8,333 bases of DNA from Thermoplasmata archaeon (GTDB lineage: Archaea; Thermoplasmatota; Thermoplasmata; Halarchaeoplasmatales; Halarchaeoplasmataceae): NCBI GenBank assembly GCA_019594025.1, contig JAFDUB010000076.1:1-8333 (forward strand), read 5' to 3'. Below are positions 1-5,963 of the stretch, piece after piece (within the stretch, counting starts at the first letter, position 1; each line of letters starts with the position of its first letter). A program made the translations under genes and the position numbers. Under the pieces are notes generated by a model, which had not been told where the DNA came from, made no database searches, and saw only the letters and a list, made by a program, of their open reading frames with translations.

Positions 1-166
1 ACATAAAGACACCCTTTCGGTAGGCTTTTTAACATAATCCAGAATATTATCAGAGAATATAAATCTTTTGCAAAACAAAAGATATATTCATTGAAAAAAT
101 TACCTTTTTACGGTGCCCTCATGATTTATAAAAAAATAAAAAAAGGGTTTTAGGTGTTTACACCCT
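1..166. other. AT-rich non-coding left edge
   Basis: I see no convincing gene here. The stretch is rich in A and T. Near 10-30 a small ACC-CTTTC-GGT hairpin followed by CTTTTT could be a weak terminator of a + strand gene lying to the left of the window, but the stem is only three pairs. A better inverted repeat lies at 63-83, and the terminator of the following - strand gene lies at 131-168; both are listed separately. Confidence 0.5.
63..83. repeat. 8-bp perfect inverted repeat with 5-base loop
   Basis: ATCTTTTG at 63-70 is the exact reverse complement of CAAAAGAT at 76-83, with the loop CAAAA between. AT-rich flanks could add a few imperfect pairs. No gene boundary is visible on the left side, so it could be an operator, a terminator of an off-window gene, or chance in an AT-rich stretch. 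What is seen is only the symmetry; the role is unknown. Confidence 0.4.
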
Positions 167-168
167 TT
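131..168 (-). terminator. Terminator of the small membrane protein gene
   Basis: On the - strand the stop codon (167-169) is followed by AAAGGG, a 14-16 base spacer that itself contains the nested palindrome GGTGT-AA-ACACC, then CCCTTT running into a long T-rich tract (TTTTATTTTTTTA). A stem followed by a T tract directly after a stop codon is a good terminator. In archaea the T tract alone is often enough. Confidence 0.5.
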
Positions 169-601
169 AGTTGGGCCATCCGAATTCGACCTCGGGCACT
201 ATTGTGCCGGCGAACCAGTAATAGCCGACGATTATCATCACAAGTGCGAAACCGAATACTGCAATTCTGATCCACTTGCTCCAATCATCTCTGTAGATTG
301 CCGCTATCAACATAATCGCCGATATCATGAACACTCCTAGATCTTTCAGAATGTTGCCAATTGTTAGTACATGTCTGCTGTCGTCGATTGAGTTGGTTGC
401 GTTTACCAGTATGGCACCCACCATTAGGATCAAGAGTCCTAATATAACTACCATTGTTATGGTTCTATTAGAGGACATATCTTTGAAGAGGTCTCTAGGC
501 GGCTGCTGGGGCTGTTGAGTTTGTTGCCATTCCTGCTGCGCCGGCTGTTGATAATCCTCACTAGAGGGTTTATTTTCTTGGCCTTGCTCGTATTCATCCA
601 T
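167..601 (-). CDS. Small membrane protein with Gln/Pro-rich tail, unknown function
   Basis: I do not recognise this 144-residue protein. Residues 1-45 are hydrophilic and rich in Gln, Pro and Glu, with repeated QQP/QQPQQPP elements, so they are probably disordered. Three hydrophobic segments follow at about 48-67, 86-103 and 110-132, separated by short charged loops, with a short tail ending FGWPN. This looks like a three-pass membrane protein with a flexible, probably cytoplasmic, N-terminal tail. There is no cleavable signal peptide and no visible catalytic motif. It starts at ATG 601; the bases before it hold only a weak GTGAG SD-like element. It is divergent from the DUF599 gene and is followed by a terminator-like hairpin, so it is probably a single-gene unit. 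Low-complexity tails ahead of membrane helices can recruit partners, but nothing here identifies one. Confidence 0.7.
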   Translation of the reverse strand: MDEYEQGQENKPSSEDYQQPAQQEWQQTQQPQQPPRDLFKDMSSNRTITMVVILGLLILMVGAILVNATNSIDDSRHVLTIGNILKDLGVFMISAIMLIAAIYRDDWSKWIRIAVFGFALVMIIVGYYWFAGTIVPEVEFGWPN

Positions 602-630
602 ATTATCTCACTCATATGGGATAAGTATTA

Positions 631-640
631 ATGTATATAT
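631..640 (+). promoter_or_regulatory. TATA-like element in divergent spacer, for the DUF599 gene
   Basis: ATGTATATAT lies about 35-40 bp before ATG 673. A transcript starting about 25 bp downstream would have a short leader that includes the SD site at 662-667. The overlapping TATTAATG at 626-633 lies about 27 bp before the divergent start at 601 and could serve the - strand gene. These are sequence-only guesses, because AT-rich spacers give such matches easily. Confidence 0.3.
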
Positions 641-672
641 GTCTTATGTTTATTCTGTAAAGGTGATAAGAG

Positions 673-1278
673 ATGAACTTATTTGCAATGACACTGATAT
701 CGGTATACACCTTATGCTTGTGGGGATATCATTATTTATATTTTTATTTGTCAGAAAGGAGTGGTGTATCCACCCGTCGCAATCTGATGAATGATGCAAT
801 AGTCAGCTGGTTCGAAATAGCTCTGGATGAACGGGACCATCTGCTGGTTATCCATCAACTTCGGAACGTGATCATGGCGGTCACCTTCCTTGCTACAACC
901 GCCGTAATATTACTAGGCCTACTCTTTGGATTCAGTGCTTCTAGTTTCTCCGGTCCTTTGGAAAACGGTGTTTATCCTACTTGGTTGATCTCATTCACTC
1001 TGATATACTCGTTCTTTAACTTCCTTCTTTGCTTACGTCATTTTACACGAATAACTTTTTTGATACGCAGTGCGCCTGAAAAACTGGTAGCTATAAGCGG
1101 TGAAAAGGCCGAGGTGTATCTAGCCGGTTTATTTATTCGCGGTAACCGGGAGTACACGTTGGGAAGAAGAAGTATGCTGTACGGTATCGTGGCCCTCACA
1201 TGGCTGTTAAGTCCGTGGGTATTTTTATTACTGACTGTTGGGATGACCGTTTTATTTATAGTTTCATACGACTTCTGA
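673..1278 (+). CDS. DUF599-type integral membrane protein
   Basis: This 201-residue protein matches the pattern I know for the DUF599 family, whose function is unknown. What shows it: a first membrane segment (about 4-25) containing WGYHYLY; a charged stretch with W46 and LDERDHLLVIHQLRN (51-65); then ATFLATT-like residues in the second membrane segment (about 66-88). A third segment (about 103-122) ends in FFNFLLCLRHF, followed by IRSAPE, and a last stretch GRRSMLYGIVALTWLLSPW (164-182) enters the final hydrophobic segment. The relative order of the RN, FFxF...LR and GRR...W...P elements is that of the family. ATG 673 is preceded by AGGTGAT (661-667) at a workable distance. The gene ends nine bases before the hydrolase gene, so the two are almost certainly co-transcribed. 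The family assignment is from memory of the motif pattern, not a search. Confidence 0.7.
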   Translation: MNLFAMTLISVYTLCLWGYHYLYFYLSERSGVSTRRNLMNDAIVSWFEIALDERDHLLVIHQLRNVIMAVTFLATTAVILLGLLFGFSASSFSGPLENGVYPTWLISFTLIYSFFNFLLCLRHFTRITFLIRSAPEKLVAISGEKAEVYLAGLFIRGNREYTLGRRSMLYGIVALTWLLSPWVFLLLTVGMTVLFIVSYDF

Positions 1279-1282
1279 GGTG
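1277..1282 (+). promoter_or_regulatory. SD site that decides the hydrolase start
   Basis: GAGGTG overlaps the stop codon of the DUF599 gene and ends five bases before ATG 1288. An in-frame GTG at 1282-1284 overlaps this site and so is unlikely to be the real start. Confidence 0.55.
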
Positions 1283-1287
1283 TGATT

Positions 1288-2043
1288 ATGTCGATAGGTA
1301 GAATAATAGATTGGATAACCGCCTCTCGCCGCAGGACGATATTGGTAGCTGCGGGTATAGCAGTCCTCATCGTAATCTCCGGATTCTTTGTGTGGGCCTT
1401 GACTCCTTTAAGCCCCATGGACGAAGCGATAGAGGCTTTAAGAAGCGACGAGAAAGTCGAAGTTCACATCAACGATTGGATAGTATTCGAACCCTTGGAA
1501 AAAGAGGTAAATACAGGATTTATTATATACCCTGGAGGTCGGGTTGATCCACGCTCTTATGCACCGATGGCAAAGGAAATAGCAGCCGAAGGATTCTTAG
1601 TGGTAATCGCACCCATGACTCTGAACTTAGCCTTCTTTTCACCAAACGAAGCATCGGACGTGATGGAAGCTTATCCCGGGATAGAAACATGGGTTGTAGG
1701 AGGACATTCCCTCGGAGGTGCAATGGCCGCTAGATTCGTACATCGTAGAGGGGCCGATGGTTTGGTTCTATGGGCCGCATATCCGGCGGACGATATGTCG
1801 GATAATCATGGTCCGACTATATTGATCTACGGCACAAGGGATGGTGTGACTACGGTGGATGAGCTAGAAGGGCGGACGGATGATATGCCTGTGAACACGG
1901 TTTGGATATCGATTGAAGGAGGTAACCACGCACAGTTCGGCTGGTATGGTGATCAACGAGGAGATAATGAAGCTCTCTTATCCCGTCATGAACAGCAGGA
2001 ATTGATTGTTACGAACACTGTTGATTTCTTGTCCGGTTTGTGA
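1288..2043 (+). CDS. Membrane-anchored alpha/beta hydrolase
   Basis: This 251-residue protein is an alpha/beta-fold hydrolase of the Abhydrolase_5/dienelactone-hydrolase-like kind. Residues 1-16 are basic, and about 17-38 form one hydrophobic segment, so it is probably anchored with the catalytic domain outside the cytoplasm. The core begins at GFIIYPGG (77-84), an oxyanion-type strand-loop. The nucleophile elbow is GHSLGG (139-144) with Ser141. The probable acid is Asp185 in YGTRDG, and the probable catalytic base is His214 in EGGNHAQFGWYG, followed by QRGDNEA, all typical of this group. The triad is therefore complete and the enzyme should be active as an esterase, lipase or related hydrolase; the substrate cannot be read from sequence. 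It is co-transcribed with the DUF599 gene nine bases upstream. An upstream in-frame GTG at 1282 is rejected in favour of ATG 1288, which has a well-spaced SD. Confidence 0.82.
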   Translation: MSIGRIIDWITASRRRTILVAAGIAVLIVISGFFVWALTPLSPMDEAIEALRSDEKVEVHINDWIVFEPLEKEVNTGFIIYPGGRVDPRSYAPMAKEIAAEGFLVVIAPMTLNLAFFSPNEASDVMEAYPGIETWVVGGHSLGGAMAARFVHRRGADGLVLWAAYPADDMSDNHGPTILIYGTRDGVTTVDELEGRTDDMPVNTVWISIEGGNHAQFGWYGDQRGDNEALLSRHEQQELIVTNTVDFLSGL

Positions 2044-2082
2044 GTCGTTAATCTATCATACGAACAACAAATCTTATCTGTC

Positions 2083-2089
2083 TTTTTAA
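2083..2089 (+). promoter_or_regulatory. TATA-like box of the lar cluster
   Basis: TTTTTAA lies 19-25 bp before ATG 2108, and there is no SD site in front of that ATG. This arrangement suits a leaderless mRNA beginning at or next to the start codon. The same T run follows the hydrolase stop by about 40 bp and could help end that transcript. Confidence 0.4.
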
Positions 2090-2107
2090 CATTGGTACTC
2101 AAGTCAC

Positions 2108-2917
2108 ATGAACGAAGATACTGTAGAAAAAATACTAAAACAGGTGCGAGAGGGAACTCTCAGCGTTGAAGAGGGTAAACAAGAAATACTTCTGGAAAGG
2201 GGATATGAGAATATGGAATTCGCACGGGTGGACCACCACCGTGCTCAAAGAAAGGGTTTCCCAGAGGTAATATACTGCCCCGGGAAAACAGTGTCCCAGA
2301 TAGTTAAGATCGCTGAGAGCATACTCGATAAACAGAATACATTGCTGGCTACCAGAGCTGATGAAGATATTTACACCGCTTTGAAAGAGAGATTTCCAGA
2401 GGTTAAGTACAACAAAGATGGCAGAGTGGTTTATACCTTGAAAGAACAAAATAGTCTTACCCGAGGAAGCATACTGGTAATAACCGCCGGTACATCGGAT
2501 ATACCTGTAGCGGAGGAAGCCGTAGTTACCGCACAGGTCATGGGCTGCAGGGTAGAGAGGCTTTACGACGTAGGTGTGGCCGGCGTTCACAGGCTGCTGG
2601 ATAATAAAGATAAAATGGACCGTGCTACCGTGATAGTGGTTGTCGCCGGTATGGAAGGAGCCCTTGCCAGTGTCGTCGGAGGTCTGGTAAGTGCACCTGT
2701 GATCGCTGTGCCTACCAGTGTAGGCTATGGGGCCAGCTTCCAGGGCTTATCAGCACTGCTGACCATGCTTAACAGCTGTGCTTCAGGCGTGACCGTTGTG
2801 AACATAGACAACGGATTCGGTGCAGGGTATGCGGCCGCTCAAATTTTACATCTTGCTGAAGGAAGAAACGAGGATAACGATTGTAGGAGTGATGGAGGAT
2901 GCTGCGATGACCGGTGA
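2108..2917 (+). CDS. larB: LarB, pyridinium-3,5-biscarboxylic acid mononucleotide synthase
   Basis: LarB carboxylates the pyridinium ring of nicotinic acid adenine dinucleotide with CO2 and hydrolyses the phosphoanhydride, giving the dicarboxylated mononucleotide that LarE then thiolates. The 269 residues carry the family's landmarks in order: VDHHRAQRKGFPEV (41-54), PGKT (58-61), AGTSDIPVAEEA (127-138), YDVGVAGVHRLL (153-164), AGMEGALASVVGGL (180-193) and VPTSVGYG (201-208), then LNSCASG (221-227) and NIDNGFGAGY (232-241). The C-terminal half is PurE-like. Cys224 in NSCASG is the likely counterpart of the catalytic Cys221 of L. plantarum LarB. The start lacks an SD and sits downstream of a TATA-like box, so it is probably leaderless. 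Its last 11 bases overlap larC. The protein ends in an unusual tail, DCRSDGGCCDDR, encoded where the larC ribosome site lies. Confidence 0.95.
   Translation: MNEDTVEKILKQVREGTLSVEEGKQEILLERGYENMEFARVDHHRAQRKGFPEVIYCPGKTVSQIVKIAESILDKQNTLLATRADEDIYTALKERFPEVKYNKDGRVVYTLKEQNSLTRGSILVITAGTSDIPVAEEAVVTAQVMGCRVERLYDVGVAGVHRLLDNKDKMDRATVIVVVAGMEGALASVVGGLVSAPVIAVPTSVGYGASFQGLSALLTMLNSCASGVTVVNIDNGFGAGYAAAQILHLAEGRNEDNDCRSDGGCCDDR
2894..2898 (+). promoter_or_regulatory. SD site that decides the larC start
   Basis: GGAGG ends eight bases before ATG 2907, inside the end of larB. It favours ATG 2907 over in-frame ATGs at 2892 (too close to another GGAGTG) and 2820. The protein from 2907 begins MTGEYTIYLHCFSG, which fits the normal LarC N-terminus. 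Confidence 0.6.
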
Positions 2918-4094
2918 ATATACCATTTACCTTCACTGCTTCTCCGGCGCAAGCGGAGATATGATCATCGGAGCACTGCTGGATACAGGTATGGTGGATG
3001 TATCATATCTGAAAGAGGAGTTAAACAAGGTCGGGATAAAGGGTTACTCGATAGATGTTAAAAAGGTAACCAGGGGTGGGATATCTAGCACCAGATTTAC
3101 AGTGATAGATGAAGGGGTAATTCAACCGATGCGAACTCTTCCTCACCTGCTTAAATTAGTCGAAGAAAGCGAACTATCTCATTGGGTAAAAGAAAGAGCG
3201 GTCGATATATTTACTAACCTAGCAAAAGCGGAGGCGGGAGTACACGATATCCCTATTGAGCAAGTGCACTTTCACGAGGTAGGGGCGGTTGACACGGTGG
3301 TTGACGTAGTGGGCTCGTTGATGTTAATGGAGAAGATGGGAGTCGAACGGATTGTATCATCAAAGGTACATACCGGAACCGGGTTCGTTGAGTGCGAGCA
3401 TGGAACTTTGCCTGTGCCGGCACCGGCTACCATGGAACTGCTCAAAGGGATGCCGGTTTACTCTTCAGGTGTGGAAAGTGAACTGGTAACTCCTACAGGC
3501 GCTGCCATGGTGCGAACTCTTTCTTCCTCTTTCGGTAACATACCTGACGGGGATGTTGTTTCGGTCGGTTATGGAGCGGGGTATAAAGAATTAGAACATC
3601 CCAATCTTCTTCGAGCGGTATTGTTGAAGGAGATAAAAAACGACAACCGGTCGGAAATTATGATTTTGGAAACCAACATCGATGATATGAACCCGGAGGT
3701 TTATTCGTACCTATTCGAAGAACTGTTCGAAGCGGGTGCACTTGATGTTACAATCACACCTATTTACATGAAAAAGAATCGACCGGCAGCGAAGCTGTCT
3801 GTTCTTTGCAGACCGGAACTTACCGACCCGTTACTCGATGTGATATTCAAAGAGACCTCGACCTTTGGTGTCCGTATTTTAAGAGGCAGCAGAGTTTGTC
3901 TGGATCGAGAGATTGTAGAGGTGGAAACAGAATTCGGTTATATGAAGGTAAAAGTGGGATTCAAAGACGGAAAGCCAGTAACCATCTCTCCGGAATACGA
4001 CGACTGTGCAGAGCTTGCTAAAAAAAAAGGTGTTGCACTTAGAGATGTTTACCGGAAAGCAATTCGCTCCGCCGAAGATACGTATGGGGAGTGA
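2907..4094 (+). CDS. larC: LarC, nickel insertion protein of the pincer cofactor
   Basis: LarC is a CTP-dependent cyclometallase that inserts nickel into pyridinium-3,5-bisthiocarboxylic acid mononucleotide. The 395-residue protein is full length and in one frame. Visible family motifs are LHCFSGASGDM (9-19), HFHEVGAVDTVVDVVGS (121-137, His-rich metal-binding region), HTGTGF (155-160), VPAPAT (170-175) and VTPTGAA (194-200). The C-terminal part has LETNIDDMNPE (254-264), YMKKNRPAAKLSVLC (287-301), ETSTFGVR (316-323) and SPEYDDC (361-367). The two halves correspond to LarC1 and LarC2, which in L. plantarum are separate reading frames joined by programmed frameshifting; here they are fused in one frame. 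It overlaps larB by 11 bases and is separated from larE by four, so the three are surely translated from one mRNA. Confidence 0.95.
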   Translation: MTGEYTIYLHCFSGASGDMIIGALLDTGMVDVSYLKEELNKVGIKGYSIDVKKVTRGGISSTRFTVIDEGVIQPMRTLPHLLKLVEESELSHWVKERAVDIFTNLAKAEAGVHDIPIEQVHFHEVGAVDTVVDVVGSLMLMEKMGVERIVSSKVHTGTGFVECEHGTLPVPAPATMELLKGMPVYSSGVESELVTPTGAAMVRTLSSSFGNIPDGDVVSVGYGAGYKELEHPNLLRAVLLKEIKNDNRSEIMILETNIDDMNPEVYSYLFEELFEAGALDVTITPIYMKKNRPAAKLSVLCRPELTDPLLDVIFKETSTFGVRILRGSRVCLDREIVEVETEFGYMKVKVGFKDGKPVTISPEYDDCAELAKKKGVALRDVYRKAIRSAEDTYGE

Positions 4095-4098
4095 GCAC

Positions 4099-4893
4099 AT
4101 GGAAAAGGAGTACAACAAGTTAAGAAGCCGATTGAAAGACCTATCTAAAGTAGCGGTGGCCTTCTCGGGAGGTGTGGACAGCTCTTTTTTATTGAAGGTA
4201 AGCGTCGATGTATTAGGGACGGACAAGGTGATAGCATTAACGGCACGTTCTCCACTGACGTTCGATGAGGAATTACAGAGGGCGAAAGATATAGCAGAAG
4301 AAATAGGAGTCGAACATATGATCTTGGATATGCCGGATTTGATTGACGAGACCATTCGAGACAATCCAAAAGACCGCTGCTATCACTGTAAGAATAAGAT
4401 ATTCACTTCCTTTTTCAACCTTCTGGAAAGTGAATTTGACGGAAAGTCCATTTTGATAGAAGGGACAAACCTAGACGACGTAGGCTCATACAGACCGGGA
4501 AGAAAAGCTATCGAAGAACTAGGGGTTCGTTCCCCCCTCCTGGAGAGCGGTCTGACTAAAGAAATGATCCGTTCGCTATCCAGGAAGCTCGGCCTTCCTA
4601 CTTGGGATCATCCATCGCAATCTTGCTTGGCCACACGTATCCCTTACGGTGTGAAGTTAAGGGAAGAAGAACTGAGTAAGGTGGAAAAGGGGGAAGCTTA
4701 TCTGAAAAAGCTGGGGTTCCAAGATTGCAGGCTGCGCATACATGACAACGTCGCACGTATAGAGTTACCAAAGTCGGATCAGGGAAGGCTTATGTCTAAT
4801 TCATCTAAAGTAATCCAAAGACTCAAATCACTCGGATTTACCTACGTGACCCTGGACATGGAAGGCTTGAGAAGCGGCAGTATGGATGTATGA
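4099..4893 (+). CDS. larE: LarE, sulfur transferase of the pincer cofactor, three-cysteine type
   Basis: LarE activates the substrate's carboxylates with ATP and converts them to thiocarboxylates. The 264-residue protein has the PP-loop SGGVDS at 23-28, EGTNLDD (121-127) and the conserved YRPGRKA (131-137). In the C-terminal part it has HPSQSCLATRIPYG (171-184) and IELP (221-224), ending TLDMEGLRSGS. Cys176 matches the sulfur-donating cysteine of L. plantarum LarE. In addition RCYHCK supplies Cys94 and Cys97, positions where the L. plantarum enzyme, as I recall it, lacks cysteine. Three such cysteines are characteristic of LarE proteins that carry a [4Fe-4S] cluster and can transfer sulfur repeatedly (reported for Thermotoga maritima and Methanococcus maripaludis LarE). 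The start at ATG 4099 is preceded by GGGGAGTGAG (4086-4095), overlapping the larC stop. ATG 4084 in the same frame is a weaker alternative. It is the last gene of the cluster. Confidence 0.93.
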   Translation: MEKEYNKLRSRLKDLSKVAVAFSGGVDSSFLLKVSVDVLGTDKVIALTARSPLTFDEELQRAKDIAEEIGVEHMILDMPDLIDETIRDNPKDRCYHCKNKIFTSFFNLLESEFDGKSILIEGTNLDDVGSYRPGRKAIEELGVRSPLLESGLTKEMIRSLSRKLGLPTWDHPSQSCLATRIPYGVKLREEELSKVEKGEAYLKKLGFQDCRLRIHDNVARIELPKSDQGRLMSNSSKVIQRLKSLGFTYVTLDMEGLRSGSMDV

Positions 4894-4973
4894 AATGAGT
4901 AACAAGACAAACCAATCCAAAATTATTTAGATTGATATTATCTTCTTGTAAATTCTGCCAAATGACCGTTACC

Positions 4974-4981
4974 TTTAAATA
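4974..4981 (+). promoter_or_regulatory. TATA box of the COG1395 regulator gene
   Basis: TTTAAATA lies 26-33 bp before ATG 5007 in the 113-bp spacer after larE. No SD precedes the ATG, so a leaderless or nearly leaderless transcript is expected. A second TTTAAATA at 4996-5003 is too close to the start to be used for it. Confidence 0.5.
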
Positions 4982-5006
4982 GAATTTCTAGCTAATTTAA
5001 ATACTG

Positions 5007-5963
5007 ATGGATCGCTTCCAGATAATAGACAAAGCTAGGAACGTACTCGCCAAGGCGGGTTTCTACCTTTCCGAAAGGCATAACGAGAGGGGGATCAGCT
5101 TCGATATTATCGCTAGGAAGGACGAGCATTTACTGATCATCAGCACGATGGTGAACGCGGATTCGTCACGCCCTCACGAAGGGAAGGAACTAAGGATACT
5201 TTCCGATGCATTGGACGGCTCCCCATTATTTATCGCACAAAAAGGGGGTCGTAGAACACTTGAAAGGGGGGTTATATACTCACGCAGAGGTATTCCATTG
5301 ATCTCGTTAGAAACGTTGGAAGATCTTTTTCTCGAAGGTGTACCACCCTATGTATTCTCGGCACCCGGCGGTTTTTACGTGTCAATCGACTCCGAGCTTT
5401 TGAGGGAAGCACGCACTAACAATCAGGTATCGCTACGTAAGATGGCGGAGATCGCCGGTGTTTCACGAAAGGCCATACAGAAGTACGAAGAAGGCATGGG
5501 CGTCGACCTGGAGGTCGCCATGAGGATGGAAGAGTTCCTTGGAGAAGACCTGATAATGCCGTTGAATCCAATTGATTACGGTAAAGAGCTGGATATAAAC
5601 GATTTTGAACAGTTAGAGGCTTTTACAGGTATAGAAAAATTTATCTTCGACTCTTTACACGCTATGGGATACAAGATAATACCCACTTGCCACGCACCCT
5701 TTGAAGCGGTAACATCCGATGATAAAGTAGTTCTACTCTCTGGAGTCGATAACGAAGGAGGAGAGCGTCTTAAGACCAAGGCCCGTATTGTTTCCAACCT
5801 CACACATATTACCGAAAAGGAATCCGTACTATTTCTCAAGAAAAGATACACAAGAATCAACCTTGAGGGAATTCCACTAATTGAAAAGAGCGAACTGAGA
5901 GATTTGGATTCAACTCACGAGGTTCTTGAACTGTTGAGGGAAAGAAAAACTGGAGGTCGGTGA
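5007..5963 (+). CDS. Archaeal HTH transcriptional regulator, COG1395 type
   Basis: This 318-residue protein fits the archaeal family of putative HTH-type regulators (COG1395). Residues 1-115 form a nuclease-like alpha/beta N-terminal domain (GFYLSERHNERGISFDIIARKD at 18-39, then LLIISTMVNADS at 42-53) that in this family is thought to be non-catalytic. A linker strand GGFYVSIDSELLREAR (121-136) leads to an XRE/Cro-type helix-turn-helix at about 130-180, in which SLRKMAEIAGVSRKAIQKYE (142-161) holds helices 2 and 3. The C-terminal part (about 205-310) carries the conserved sensor-like domain, starting near GIEKFIFDSLHAMGY. The DNA target and signal are unknown. The gene follows the lar cluster but has its own TATA box, so a role in lar control is possible yet unsupported. 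It is followed directly by the TraB-like gene, whose TTG starts at the very next base. Confidence 0.88.
   Translation: MDRFQIIDKARNVLAKAGFYLSERHNERGISFDIIARKDEHLLIISTMVNADSSRPHEGKELRILSDALDGSPLFIAQKGGRRTLERGVIYSRRGIPLISLETLEDLFLEGVPPYVFSAPGGFYVSIDSELLREARTNNQVSLRKMAEIAGVSRKAIQKYEEGMGVDLEVAMRMEEFLGEDLIMPLNPIDYGKELDINDFEQLEAFTGIEKFIFDSLHAMGYKIIPTCHAPFEAVTSDDKVVLLSGVDNEGGERLKTKARIVSNLTHITEKESVLFLKKRYTRINLEGIPLIEKSELRDLDSTHEVLELLRERKTGGR
5952..5957 (+). promoter_or_regulatory. SD site supporting a TTG start
   Basis: GGAGGT lies within the last codons of the regulator gene and ends six bases before TTG 5964. Such a strong, well-spaced site makes the TTG start credible and shows translational coupling between the two genes. 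Confidence 0.6.

Noticed and set aside
121..153. Ten-codon ATG frame in the left spacer
   Set aside because: It is mostly Lys codons from an A tract that is the terminator of the opposite gene.
1038..1418. 126-codon - strand frame across the DUF599 and hydrolase genes
   Set aside because: It is antisense to two clearly conserved proteins and has no recognisable sequence.
2820..2906. Longer larC start at ATG 2820 or ATG 2892
   Set aside because: The extension lies inside the conserved end of larB; known LarC proteins begin close to the YLHCFSG strand, and GGAGG is well placed only for ATG 2907.
4006..4098. Longer larE start at ATG 4006 or 4084
   Set aside because: The extension reads across conserved larC codons in another frame; LarE normally starts shortly before the PP-loop helix, matching ATG 4099.
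4902..4949. ACAAGA / TCTTGT inverted pair after larE as a terminator
   Set aside because: Only six pairs with a 36-base loop, in AT-rich sequence; not convincing. No clear terminator is seen for the lar cluster.
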